The notes under the pieces are model-generated. The model was given only the letters and a program-made list of their open reading frames with translations, did not search any database and was not told the DNA's origin. This document shows positions 44,301 to 51,802 of a stretch of 64,000 nucleotides of DNA, piece by piece. Numbering within the stretch: position 1 is the first letter of the stretch; every line of letters starts with the position of its first letter. This DNA comes from Acidimicrobiales bacterium. Its GTDB lineage: Bacteria; Actinomycetota; Acidimicrobiia; Acidimicrobiales; Poriferisodalaceae. The stretch spans positions 418,953-482,952 of the forward strand of contig JAWKIQ010000004.1 in the NCBI GenBank assembly GCA_041394185.1, in the 5' to 3' direction. Made by a program: the position numbers and the translations under genes.

Positions 44301-44424
44301 CCGACGGGCCGCCCGCCACCGTCGAATCGTCGGGCTCGCTCTGCTCGCCGGATCCAGGCCCTATTGCCAGGCCCAACAGGGTCAGCGCCAGGGCGATGGC
44401 AAACCAGGTCCGTGCTCGTGACAT
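38356..44424 (-). CDS. Giant bacterial alpha-2-macroglobulin family protein without thioester
   Basis: 2022 residues from the ATG at 44424 with AAGGAGG before it; an N-terminal signal segment (TWFAIALALTLLGLAIG). The MG2-type motif DRGIYRPGETMRLKG lies near residue 690. The A2M core (FAPQVVTAADGTATVDVALPD) is near 1320, and the helical thioester-domain region starts near 1525. Where protease-trapping members have CxEQ, this protein reads YRYASSDA, so no thioester can form, as in YfaS-type proteins. It is a secreted or membrane-anchored envelope defence/scaffold protein. No PBP1C gene is adjacent. Confidence 0.9.
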   Translation of the reverse strand: MSRARTWFAIALALTLLGLAIGPGSGEQSEPDDSTVAGGPSVQLPDNMSIVEAGYRPLNVRLSEGAPTLAEVDDSVVVADGEPLTDQQIQAILDRVGGEPLQGTTSEFERPAETLAPPLVAENIEQTFPPAGTSSDTPDVPEGPLQVLRYTPEGAVDIAPFITVVFNQPMVPVATLDQLDDVEVPISIEPAIEGKWQWIGTNIARFDHTSDVVDRLPMATSYTVTIPAGTTSQTGGVLGETVSFGFETPPARVVQLTPSDEQLRTTPVFVATFDQLVDPAAILAVTSVTAAGAPVKVRLATDEEIAADEQAQRQTGSSPDGRWVAFTPTSPMPTDAPVVIDFGPDLPSAEGSLTNDLQRFTARTYPPLRYVRLNCWWDGCPPQSPWGLEFSTQLDIEAFDPAWVSVSPEVPGLRAVADWQNITITGAFAKETTYRVTIDAALADVFGQTLGEDLTVEVRVNSPRPQLHQIDQQIVTIDPYTDTPTIEISSVEHDELRVTVFDRTADQWSDYRGLLDDRYSEQWKLPDWPVAFTRTIDVERGEGYVDVTSIDLSDALGDGPGHVVVVVEPVRRITGDDRWDNRPIVAWVQRTDIGIDAFATPGAVVVWATDLATGSPIEGADVRLTPSGRQGSTDAEGLVDIDISGNQGYEYEGLVLATVGSDTALLPHWGWDRNAAVDRLVWHTFTDRGIYRPGETMRLKGWVRNLTLSGNAQIELFDSGSNVAYTVWDPQGNELASGTTALSSLGGFDLAVDIPAGSNLGYAWLDLSIPGRDSYGTQFRIEEFRRPEFEVRTWPDSPGPYLLTQPATVGVEAEYYSGGPLSDSLVEWRVSTSDASYSPPGHDEFHFGVWTPWWWYGGIAEGGGFNERIYGDEYFIGPGFGSPDVETFVGRTNAAGQHYLRLDFFDGTDDLPSTVSAQATVYDVNRQSVASSTDLLVHPAQWYVGLRSPANFVRPGETLEIEALVVDIDGAVVSGAGVSIELARTENRYVGGEWVDVAIDPETCDVVSSSDPVVCSFTPVVGGTYRVKAVVTDEAGRTNRSELTRWVSGVSARPQRTLERQELTLVPDAETYAPGDTAEIMVQAPFGEGTGLLTITRNGIQSTSTFELADGSAIVAVPIADDDIPNLGVQIDVAGSAERTDDQGNPLEGAPARPAYATAQINLSIPPAARTLTVDVSPADEATLPGADTSVAVLVTDTDGNPVEGAELAVVVVDEAVLALTGYQLPDPLATFYADIQSLMWTMYGRASLVLANPDQFDQAAGGDSGASPTTTIETLTSAEFSEEADADDAGGDGAARSGAVVTGDSPIDVRTNFDALAIFAPQVVTAADGTATVDVALPDNLTRYRVMVVAAHGDNRFGSGESNITARLPLQVRPSAPRFANFGDRFELPVVIANQTAQPMTVDVAVEAANMALPGVAGKRVQVPANDRVEVRFDMTTQSAGQAQIRMAAVADCALPEGCADAAQVSLPVYTPATSEAFATYGVVDEGAVAQDVLTPTGVIDQFGGLEVTTSSTAVSALTDSVLYLWDYRYASSDALASQIMAIAALRDVLDAFDAEGLPPSGQIDSAVDRYLDELVALQTGDGGFASWSRMWGSSVYHSIQATHAMVIAKNAGYDVAAGPLDRALGYLVDVEVHFEPEWSQDVKDSLSAYALYVRGLAGQPDPGKALALYQRAGDSLQLDSVAQLWPSIDDTQTRSAIERRIVNSAVDTAGAATFSTSYGDDAYVILHSDRRSDGVILGSMISEVPDSDLIPKVVNGLLGSRTAGRWNNVQENAFILLALNDYFATFESTEPDFVARAWLDQLYVAEHAYSGRLVDGAKTLVPMDLLTGSDADSARLTLAKDGEGRLYYRIGLRYAPADFVLEPLDRGFVVTRTYEAIDDPDDVWRDDSGVWHVRAGADVRVKLTMTAESRRTQVALVDPMPAGFEALNPSLATTGVVDDGTGELAPARSWWWWNWFEHQNLRDDRAEAITSYLPAGTYDYSYVVRATTPGTFVVPPARAEQIYEPETFGRSASLTVTVED

Positions 44425-44492
44425 CACGCCTCCTTGGACGTAACGAGTCTGGCTCGCGGTTCCCACCGCCTGAGCCCATATTGTCTGGCGCC

Positions 44493-45323
44493 GTGAACAT
44501 ACTGCTTTCGTTGGGCTCGGCCCTGTTCGCCGGGACGTCCGACTTTCTCGGCGGTTTCGGCAGCCGCAAGGCCGCCGCGGTGGTGGTCACCGCGGTCAGC
44601 CAGGCTCTGGCGATGCTGGTCGCGATCGGCATCGCATGGGTCGATGGCGGCCAGATCAACGGGTCAGACCTGTTGCTGGGCGCACTCGGCGGCGTCGGCG
44701 GTGCCATGGGGCTGATGTCGATCTACGCGGGGTACGCGGTGGCGAGGGTGTCGATAGCGGCCCCCGTTGCCGGTGTCGGGGCGGCCGCTCTGCCCGTGCT
44801 GTTCGATCTGGCGACCGGCGGAGGTGTTTCGGGTCGGGCGACGGCAGGAATCGTGGTCGGGCTGTTCGCCATTGCACTGATCAGCCTCGAACGGTCGAGT
44901 TCGTCGGCCTCGGTGGGGGTCAGCCTTCGATACGGCCTCGGCGGGGCGCTGGGTCTCGGCATGCTGCTGCTGTGCCTGTCGCGCACATCCGACGACGGCG
45001 GCCTGTGGTCGGTGGCGGCGACACGTGCTGCCGGCGCCGTCGTGTTGCTGGTGGTGATAGCGGCCACGCGCACACCGTTCAGGCTTCCCCGAACCGCTTG
45101 GCCACCCGTGCTGGGTGTCGCGGTGCTGAGCGCCAGCGCCAACGCAATGTTCGTGGCCGCCACACAGATCGGATCGGTGTCGACAGCGGCGGTGCTGACC
45201 TCGATGTTCCCTGCGGCCACGGTGGGGTGGGCTCGCATCGTGTTCGGCGAACGGCTTCAGCGCGTTCAGATTGTGGGTGTCGCCTTCGCCTTGCTGTCGG
45301 TTGGCCTGATCGCGTCGGCCTGA
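44493..45323 (+). CDS. EamA/DMT-family membrane transporter
   Basis: 276 residues from a GTG at 44493, with about ten hydrophobic segments in two similar halves, typical of the drug/metabolite transporter superfamily. Features: SALFAGTSDFLGGFGSRKA in the first half and VSTAAVLTSMFPAATVGWARIVFGE in the second. There is no clear ribosome site; TATTGT eight bases upstream suggests a leaderless message. Substrate unknown. Divergent from the macroglobulin gene. Confidence 0.85.
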   Translation: MNILLSLGSALFAGTSDFLGGFGSRKAAAVVVTAVSQALAMLVAIGIAWVDGGQINGSDLLLGALGGVGGAMGLMSIYAGYAVARVSIAAPVAGVGAAALPVLFDLATGGGVSGRATAGIVVGLFAIALISLERSSSSASVGVSLRYGLGGALGLGMLLLCLSRTSDDGGLWSVAATRAAGAVVLLVVIAATRTPFRLPRTAWPPVLGVAVLSASANAMFVAATQIGSVSTAAVLTSMFPAATVGWARIVFGERLQRVQIVGVAFALLSVGLIASA

Positions 45324-45368
45324 GCGGCCTCGCCACCCGGCGCCAGGGTGGTCGGTAGGCTCGACTAC

Positions 45369-46237
45369 GTGACCGACCTCAACGACTCCGGCGAAGGCAA
45401 GCCCAAGGCCGATTGGTACCCAGACCCACTCGGCCGCCACGAACATCGTTACTGGGACGGCGACAAGTGGACCGAGCACGTGTCGTCGAACGGGGTGCAG
45501 GCGGTCGACCCGCCCACGGGTGCCCCCAAGACCGTGTCGGGCACCGACAGGCCCGACCGTGTCCAGGGGCAGGTTGCCGATCACGCCAGGCAGTCACAAA
45601 AGCGCGGCGCCGCTGGCGATGCTGCGTTTGCCGGCGACGGAACCCTGTTCGGCGAACCGATTCTGGTCGTCAACCAGAAAGCCAAGCTGATCGAGGTCAA
45701 CAACGAGTACGCCATATACGACAAGGACGGCGCACAGATCGGTGCCGTGCGCCAGGTGGGGCAGAGCACGGCCAAGAAGGTGCTCAGGGTCATTGCCTCG
45801 GTCGATCAGTTCATGACCCACAAGCTTCAGGTCGTCGATGGCAGCGGCGCCGTGGTTCTGCAGGTCACCCGGCCGGCCAAGCTCATGAAGTCGAGGGTGG
45901 TCGTCAGCGACGGGCTGGGCAACGAGGTGGGTCAGATCGTCCAGCAGAACGTGTTCGGCAAGATCCGGTTTGCATACGTGGTGGCCGATCAGGAGATCGG
46001 CGGCATCCAGGCTGAGAACTGGCGGGCCTGGAACTTCTCGCTGCAGGACGCCACAGGCCGCGAGGTCGCCCGCATCACCAAGACGTTCGAAGGCCTCGCC
46101 AAACCCTGTTCACCACCGCAGACAACTATGTGCTGCAGGTGCACGAGCCGCTGGCCGACCCGTTGCGCTCGCTGGTGGTGGCCTCGGCGCTGACCATCGA
46201 CACCGCCCTCAAGCAGGATTCGCGCGGGTTCGGCTGA
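45369..46237 (+). CDS. DUF2510 - phospholipid scramblase-like protein, frameshifted near the end
   Basis: The GTG start at 45369 leads into a DUF2510 domain (WYPDPLGRHEHRYWDGDKWTEHV). A linker and a scramblase/LURP-like barrel follow (about 85-289: FGEPILVVNQKAK, YAIYDKDGAQIG, VGQIVQQNVFGKIRF). At AAACCC (46101-46106) the frame breaks; the expected C-terminus (LFTTADNYVLQV through ALKQDSRGFG) continues one frame away to the TGA at 46237. One missing base restores 289 residues. It is either a real C-terminal truncation or a sequencing error in a homopolymer. Confidence 0.82.
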
Positions 46238-46241
46238 CCGG

Positions 46242-46625
46242 TCACCGGTCGTCCAGCAGCTTCACCAACGACTTCGGGGCAGCGATGCGGTAGGCGTCGG
46301 CGACGATGTGGGCAATCTCGTCCCAGTCGACATCTACGTCCAGGCGAACGCCTATCCACCCGCGGTGGCCTACATAGCGGGGGACGAAGAAACGCTGTGG
46401 CTCGCGCTCGACCAGGTCGGCCTGAACACCGGCGGGCGCAGGCGCCCAGATGGCCAGCCGACCGTCGCCGTGATGGTCTTCCCACAGGTGGCACAGCACC
46501 TTCTTGTCTCGCACGAAGAACGTGGGAGTCATGTGGCTGGGGCGTTCGTTCACCTCGGGCAGGGCCAGACAGATCGGTCGCAGGCGCTCGAGCGCGCTGT
46601 GCGCCTCGGCAGATTCGATGCTCAC
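46242..46625 (-). CDS. MmcQ/YjbR family protein
   Basis: 127 residues from a GTG at 46625 overlapping the preceding stop. Signature LPEVNERPSHMTPTFFVRDKKVLCHLW and VGHRGWIGVRLD match this small CyaY-like-fold, probably DNA-binding family. Third gene of the epimerase - unknown - MmcQ unit on the minus strand. Confidence 0.85.
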   Translation of the reverse strand: MSIESAEAHSALERLRPICLALPEVNERPSHMTPTFFVRDKKVLCHLWEDHHGDGRLAIWAPAPAGVQADLVEREPQRFFVPRYVGHRGWIGVRLDVDVDWDEIAHIVADAYRIAAPKSLVKLLDDR

Positions 46626-47230
46626 AGGCCCAACCCTAAGGCGACGTCGGCGGGCAGGTCTATGACCGTTCGGACGCTGACGATCGACGGCCGCGCCGGT
46701 GGTTCGCTGAAGCCCACGCCCACCGCCGGTCGCACCGGTCGCATCGGACCCAGCGACTCGCCGCCGAGGGATCCGCCGGCCTGCCTGACCCAGCGCCAGC
46801 CGGACGACTGGTACCACTCGGTAGCCCCGTGGAAGCTGACGCCGTGGGTTTGCACCCCCATGGTCAGTCGGGCGATGGGGCTCTCGACGAAGCGGGTCAG
46901 CCACAGCGGCCGCCGGGGCGGCAGTGGCACCCGCCGCCCGCCGATCAACTCGAGCTTCAGCCCGTGCCCGTCGACCCTTGTTGTCCGACCGTCGGAGAAC
47001 ACGTCCAGCGGAGCGACCTTCACCGAATCGAACTGGTAGATCGCGGTGATGAACCGGGCCGCTTCATCTGAACCCGCAAGCAGCGTGCGCCCACCGTCGG
47101 GGTCGGCCCACATGACGTCGGCAAAGGGGCCGATGGGGGTGTGGTGCCAGCACCCCACGACGAACCGGTGGGGCCCGTCGAAGCCGACCGAACTGATGGT
47201 GCCAACGACCTGGGTGCGGATGCCTGTCAC
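46622..47230 (-). CDS. Conserved actinobacterial protein of unknown function
   Basis: 202 residues with a GTG start. I do not recognise the family. Visible features: a Trp/His-rich N-terminal part (FVVGCWHHTPIGPFADVMWADPDG), predicted beta-rich structure, no signal peptide or membrane helix, and no Cys cluster. It lies between the epimerase and MmcQ genes with coupled stops and starts, so it is co-expressed with them. Confidence 0.6.
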   Translation of the reverse strand: MTGIRTQVVGTISSVGFDGPHRFVVGCWHHTPIGPFADVMWADPDGGRTLLAGSDEAARFITAIYQFDSVKVAPLDVFSDGRTTRVDGHGLKLELIGGRRVPLPPRRPLWLTRFVESPIARLTMGVQTHGVSFHGATEWYQSSGWRWVRQAGGSLGGESLGPMRPVRPAVGVGFSEPPARPSIVSVRTVIDLPADVALGLGL

Positions 47231-47266
47231 CGCGACGAGGCTAGATCGCGTTGGTGCACGGGGCGC

Positions 47267-48209
47267 TCAGGCCGCCTTGGAGTTGCCTCGCCGGTAGTCC
47301 TCGATGGTTGCAGCAACCTGATCGGCGAGAGGAGTCGGGTGCAGCCCGAGCGCCTCAGTGGTGTCGGACGAGTCGACGAAGAACGGTGCGTCGAACTGGT
47401 ACGCCACCTCCATCAGCTCGCCCAGCGGCTTGGAGAACACCCCTACGGCCTTTACCGCCCAGCGGGGATCGACCGAACCGCCGGGGTGTCGACCCCCGCC
47501 GGCGCGCATATCGCTGTGATCATCTCGGTCGCCGACTTGGGTTCGAGGGTTGGTGCCATCCACGCCCGGCCCGACACGCCTTCACGGGTGCCGGCGCCGC
47601 CAGCGTCGCATGTACATCGCCGATATATGTCCAGCTGTGGGCGAGCTCGGGGTTGCCCAGCATCCTCACGGTCTTGGAGGCCAGTGCGGGCTTGAGGGCC
47701 CTGTCTCCCAGGTGCCCCTCGGTGCCGATACCGGGGCCGAAGAAATCGCTGGCCCTCACCTCGACGGCCTCGATGCGACCGGCCCGATGGGCCTCGAGTG
47801 CGTCGTGCCACATCTGGGCTCGCACCGCTCCCTTGACACTGGGTGGGTCGAGCGGGTCGGTGGCCCGCATGGGCGAGGCCCCCTTTGGGTACGCGTACAG
47901 GTTGCTCATGATCACCAGCCGGGCACGGGTGGCCTCGGCCGCGGCGATGGTGGCCTGTGAGATCGGCGGCCAGTCGGTGGTCCACCGGTGGTACTGGGGG
48001 TTTGCGCAGTTGTAGATGGCGTCGGCGCCCTGGGCTATCGATGCCAGGCGCTCGGCGTCGGTCGCATCGGCTGCCACCGCCGTCACGTTGGGGCCCTCGC
48101 CCCCGGAACCCGACCGGGTCACCACGATGACCTCGTGGCCCATCTGTGCCAGCTCTCGAGCCAGCCCTCGGCCGACTGCTCCGGCTCCGATCACTACATG
48201 GGTCGACAT
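47267..48209 (-). pseudogene. NAD-dependent epimerase/dehydratase family gene with two frameshifts
   Basis: The ATG at 48209 follows AGGAAGAGAG. The N-terminal Rossmann motif is intact (VVIGAGAVGRGLARELAQMGHEV). The family's conserved sequence is split over three frames: up to WTYIGDVHATL in the first, then TREGVSGRAWMAP in the second (shift near 47600) and WAVKAVGVFSKPLGEL in the third (shift near 47465), ending at the stop at 47267. Each shift equals one missing base; repaired it would be about 314 residues. It is divergent from a TetR regulator with shared operators. Real decay or sequencing errors are both possible. Confidence 0.85.
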
Positions 48210-48254
48210 TTTCGATCTCTCTTCCTGCTCGGTTTGTGAGCGCTGATCACTTGG

Positions 48255-48338
48255 GAGAGCACTGCTCTCGTTTGTGATTCTGCGGCAACGGAACAAGAAA
48301 AGCAAGAGCACTGCTCGCAATTGTTGTCACTGCTCTCG
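48255..48338. promoter_or_regulatory. Operator array for the adjacent TetR regulator
   Basis: GAGAGCA-C-TGCTCTC (48255-48269) and GAGCA-C-TGCTC (48307-48317) are perfect odd palindromes with the same core. A third half-site CACTGCTCTC lies at 48329-48338. They fill the 150-bp region between the divergent epimerase and TetR genes. TetR proteins normally bind such sites to repress both directions. Confidence 0.8.
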
Positions 48339-48359
48339 AATTACGTCACAATCGAAGAC

Positions 48360-49055
48360 ATGAGCACCCCGAACGCCGTTCCCAGAACCGCCCGAGAACG
48401 TGCCAGGGCCGAGTTGACGGCCGAGATCGTCGAGTCGGCGCGCGCCCAGCTGGCCCAGACGGGGCCGGCCGATCTGTCGCTGCGGGCGGTGGCGCGCGAT
48501 CTGGGTATGGCGTCTTCTGCCGTGTACCGCTATTTCGAGAGCCGCGACGCACTGTTGACGCGCCTGATCGTCGACGGTTACACGGCCCTGGCCGACAGCG
48601 TCGACGCAGCGCTGGAGACGGCGGGCGAAACCGGACCACAGAAGTGGGCGGCCATCGCCGGCGCTGTGCGCGGGTGGGCCAAACAGAACCCTCACGAGTT
48701 CGCCCTGCTGTACGGAACGCCGGTGCCCGGCTACCAGGCGCCGGCCGACACCATCGACCCGGCTACGCGTGGAGCAACGCGCACCATCCGCATGGTCGCC
48801 GAGCTGCGCGAGGCCAGCCGCCAAACGGTGCAGGTCGAGGTCCCAGAGGTGCTGGGTGGTCAGTTCGACAACCTGGCCGAGTTCGCCGGTGTGGACCGCG
48901 ACGATCAGGCGTTCGTGCTGGGCACGATGTTGTGGACGGCGCTGTTCGGCTTCATCGGTTTCGAACTCTTCGGAACCTGGAACAACGCGTTCGAGCCGGC
49001 CGACGAGCTGTTCGCGGCCCACGTCGATGCCGGTAGTCAACTCCTGTTCGGCTGA
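48360..49055 (+). CDS. TetR-family transcriptional regulator (WHG-type C-terminal domain)
   Basis: 231 residues from the ATG at 48360. The HTH is LSLRAVARDLGMASSAVYRYFESRDALLTRLI. The C-terminal ligand domain includes NPHEFALLYGTPVPGYQAP, characteristic of the TetR_C group often paired with a divergent NAD-dependent epimerase/reductase. It probably represses itself and the epimerase operon through the GAGCA-C-TGCTC sites. Confidence 0.92.
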   Translation: MSTPNAVPRTARERARAELTAEIVESARAQLAQTGPADLSLRAVARDLGMASSAVYRYFESRDALLTRLIVDGYTALADSVDAALETAGETGPQKWAAIAGAVRGWAKQNPHEFALLYGTPVPGYQAPADTIDPATRGATRTIRMVAELREASRQTVQVEVPEVLGGQFDNLAEFAGVDRDDQAFVLGTMLWTALFGFIGFELFGTWNNAFEPADELFAAHVDAGSQLLFG

Positions 49056-49084
49056 CAGGATCGAACTGTGGTTACTGTTTGCCC

Positions 49085-50032
49085 ATGACCGATGTGGTGA
49101 CCCTCGTGATGGATGGGGGAATGGGCAAGGAGCTGCAACGCAACGGGGCACCGTTTCGCCAGCCAGAGTGGTCGGCGCTGGCGCTCATGGAGGCACCCGA
49201 GCTGGTTGCCAGAACCCACACCAGCTTCATCGACGCCGGCGCCAGGCTGATCATCGCCAACACCTATGCGGTGGTGCCCTTTCACATCGGCGCCGAACGG
49301 TTCCGCGGTCGAGGGCGCGAGCTGGCAGCGCTGGCTGCCCAACTGGCCCGCCGCGCCGCCGATGCCAGCTCCGAGCACGTGCTCGTCGCTGCGTCGATTC
49401 CGCCGGTGTTCGGGTCGTACCAGCCCGAACTGTTCGACGCCGAGGCAGCTCCCGCGATGCTCGACATGTTGATCGAGGCGCAGGCGCCCTACGTCGACCT
49501 GTGGTTGGCCGAGACCATCGGCTCGGTCGCAGAGGCCGTGGCGATCGGAGAGGCCCTCGACCGATTCGAGACCACCAGGGCCCGTTGGTTCTCGTTCTCG
49601 CTGCACGACGACCTCGTCGACGGTCGCCCCGTCTTGTGGTCTGGCGAATCGGTCGCGGCTGGGGTGGAGGCCGCAGTCGGGTTTGGTGCCGAGGCCGTGT
49701 TGCTCAACTGCGCTGCGCCCGAAGCCATCGACATGGCCCTGCCCGAGCTGGCCGCAACCCTTGAAGCCGCGGGCTCTCCGGCCCGTTTCGGTGCCTACGC
49801 CAACGGGTTCGTACCTCGCGACGAGGTCAAGGAGTATGCGGCCAACGAGGCCCTCCTGGAACGCCGCGACGATCTGACTCCCGAGGTGTACGCATCGATG
49901 GTCGGCTCGTGGCTGGACCTCGGCGCCTCGATAGTGGGTGGGTGCTGCAGCATCCATCCCGAGCACATTGCGGCGGTGGCTGCCATGGTGCAGTCGAGAC
50001 CGGCACCACCCGCTGGTCAGCTGCAGAAGTGA
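49085..50032 (+). CDS. Homocysteine S-methyltransferase family protein (Zn-dependent)
   Basis: 315 residues from the ATG at 49085. It has the MDGGMGKELQRNG start, a zinc Cys in LLNCAAPE and the Cys pair in IVGGCCSIHPEHI that complete the Cys3 zinc site. Members transfer a methyl group from S-methylmethionine or betaine-like donors to homocysteine or selenocysteine. Its 3' end overlaps the convergent SHMT-like gene by 16 bases. Confidence 0.9.
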   Translation: MTDVVTLVMDGGMGKELQRNGAPFRQPEWSALALMEAPELVARTHTSFIDAGARLIIANTYAVVPFHIGAERFRGRGRELAALAAQLARRAADASSEHVLVAASIPPVFGSYQPELFDAEAAPAMLDMLIEAQAPYVDLWLAETIGSVAEAVAIGEALDRFETTRARWFSFSLHDDLVDGRPVLWSGESVAAGVEAAVGFGAEAVLLNCAAPEAIDMALPELAATLEAAGSPARFGAYANGFVPRDEVKEYAANEALLERRDDLTPEVYASMVGSWLDLGASIVGGCCSIHPEHIAAVAAMVQSRPAPPAGQLQK

Positions 50033-51315
50033 ACCCGGGTATAGCGGCGACGCAGGGCGCTGACCTCGGACGCGACCGAAGCCGGTTCGTCTTGTAGGGC
50101 GCGAACCAGAAGGTCTCCCAGCCGGTCCATGTCGCCCACTGTCATTCCCCAGCGCACCAGCTCGGGTGTCCCCAGCCGCAGACCCTCGCCATCGGGCAGC
50201 CCTATCGCACACGTCAGCAGATTGGCGTCGCGCAACCGCACGGCCGTTGCGTGACCCCCGCCCCACGGCTCGGCGCGCAAGGCGAATTGGTGTGACCGGG
50301 TCGGCCCCTGGCCGGTGGTGAACAGATCGATCCCGCGTTCACCGATGCTGGCCGCCAGGGCCGATGCGGTGTCGACCATGGCCGCCGCGTAGTCGCTGCC
50401 GAAATCGACCAGATCGGCGAGGCTCATGGCCAACGCTGTGGTTCGACCGACGTCGAAGTTGGCGGTGAGCCCGGGATAGGCAATGGCGTCGATGCGGCGT
50501 GCGAGATCGTCGTCGTTTATCAACAACAACCCGCCGGGCGGCCCGGCCAGGCTCTTGTAGGTGCTCATGGTCATGATGTGAGCACCCTGTTCGAGCGGGT
50601 TGGGCCACGCACCGCCCGCTATGACCCCACAGAGATGGGCGGCGTCGAACAGCAGGTACGCCCCGACCTCGTCGGCGATCTGTCGGAGCTCGGCGACCGG
50701 GTGGTGGGTGAGGTTCAGGCTGGCGCCGATGGTGATGATCTTGGGCCTGACCCGACGCGCCAACTCGGCAACGCCGTCGACGTCGACCGTGTAGTTGGCG
50801 CCATCGATGGGTGCCTCGTGGATTTGGAGTCCGCGCAGTCCGGCCGCACCCGCCGTGTTGTGGGTGACATGACCGCCGATGCTCGGCGGCGGCACGATCG
50901 CTGCGTCGCCGGGCTGGGCACAAGCCAGGAACGCGTACAGGTTGGCCATGGCGCCAGATGCGACACGGATCTCGGCGTGGCGGGCGCCGAACAGGTCGCA
51001 CGCCAGGTCGGCGGTCATGACCTCGAGTTCCTCGATGGCTTCGAGGCCCACCTCGTACTTGTCGCCGGCGTGACCGAGTGATGCCCTGGTCCCGAGCCCC
51101 GCCGCCAGTAGTGCCTCGGCCCGCGGGTTCATGACGTTGCTGGCCGGATTCAGGTTGAAGCATTCGCGCTCGTGGATCGTCCTGCTCCGCTCGGTGAGCG
51201 CCTCGATCAGGTCGCGTTTATGACCCGTCGAGAGCCTGCGGGTGGCATCTGAGATCTGCTGCTCTCGGGCAGCGGCAGCATCGGACAACCAGGTTCGGTG
51301 AAAGTCGCTCGACAT
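50017..51315 (-). CDS. Serine hydroxymethyltransferase-like PLP enzyme
   Basis: 432 residues from the ATG at 51315. Features: the PLP lysine in MSTYKSLAGPPGG (SHMT pattern THKTLRGPRGG), LLFDAAHLCGVIAGG and NLNPASNVMNPRAEALLA. It diverges from housekeeping GlyA at several positions (Tyr instead of His before the lysine; shorter folate region), so it may be a specialised aldolase or beta-hydroxy-amino acid enzyme rather than the one-carbon GlyA. It is convergent with a homocysteine methyltransferase. Confidence 0.8.
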   Translation of the reverse strand: MSSDFHRTWLSDAAAAREQQISDATRRLSTGHKRDLIEALTERSRTIHERECFNLNPASNVMNPRAEALLAAGLGTRASLGHAGDKYEVGLEAIEELEVMTADLACDLFGARHAEIRVASGAMANLYAFLACAQPGDAAIVPPPSIGGHVTHNTAGAAGLRGLQIHEAPIDGANYTVDVDGVAELARRVRPKIITIGASLNLTHHPVAELRQIADEVGAYLLFDAAHLCGVIAGGAWPNPLEQGAHIMTMSTYKSLAGPPGGLLLINDDDLARRIDAIAYPGLTANFDVGRTTALAMSLADLVDFGSDYAAAMVDTASALAASIGERGIDLFTTGQGPTRSHQFALRAEPWGGGHATAVRLRDANLLTCAIGLPDGEGLRLGTPELVRWGMTVGDMDRLGDLLVRALQDEPASVASEVSALRRRYTRVHFCS

Positions 51316-51378
51316 CGACGCCGAGGCTAGACCGGTAATCGTTTCGGTGCAGCCGTCGCGCTGTGTGACCATGGGCCG

Positions 51379-51779
51379 ATGGGTAGAGCCTTCCAGCAGA
51401 TCACCGATGCGATGCGTAGCTTCGTCGAGGCCCAGCACGTGTTCTTCGTCGCAACAGCTCCCAGCGACGGTGGCCGGGTGAACCTGTCGCCCAAGGGGTA
51501 CTCCGCTTCTATGGCACCGGGCGCGTTGTGATGCCCGGCGAACCCGGCTGGGACGAGCTGGTGGCGCTGTTCGAGCCGCGAGGGGCTGTGCGGTCGATCA
51601 TCGTCGCCGACATCGACCGTACCTCGACGTCATGTGGATTCGCCGTGCCGTACATGGACTTCGTCTCCGAGCGCGACACCCTGGCCGACTGGGGCGAGGC
51701 GCGCACCGACGACGAGATCGCGCAGTATTGGGCGACCAAGAACGCGGTCTCGATCGACGGCTTGCCCGCGTTGAGCTGA
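51379..51779 (+). pseudogene. PPOX-family oxidoreductase with internal deletion
   Basis: The N-terminal part (ATG 51379; FVEAQHVFFVATAPSDGG, VNLSPKG) stops in a wrong frame at 51531. The C-terminal part resumes in another frame from about 51510 (RFYGTGRVVMPGEPGWDEL, TSCGFAVPYMDFVSERDTL, ATKNAVSIDGLPAL). Family members have about 45-50 more residues between SPKG and RFYGTG, holding the cofactor-binding strands. The junction (around 51498-51508) therefore looks like an out-of-frame internal deletion of roughly 140 bases. A GTG at 51528 opens the 83-residue remainder, which would lack the active site. Confidence 0.8.
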
Positions 51780-51802
51780 GCGCCCGCCGGACCGCGACCT
51801 GG

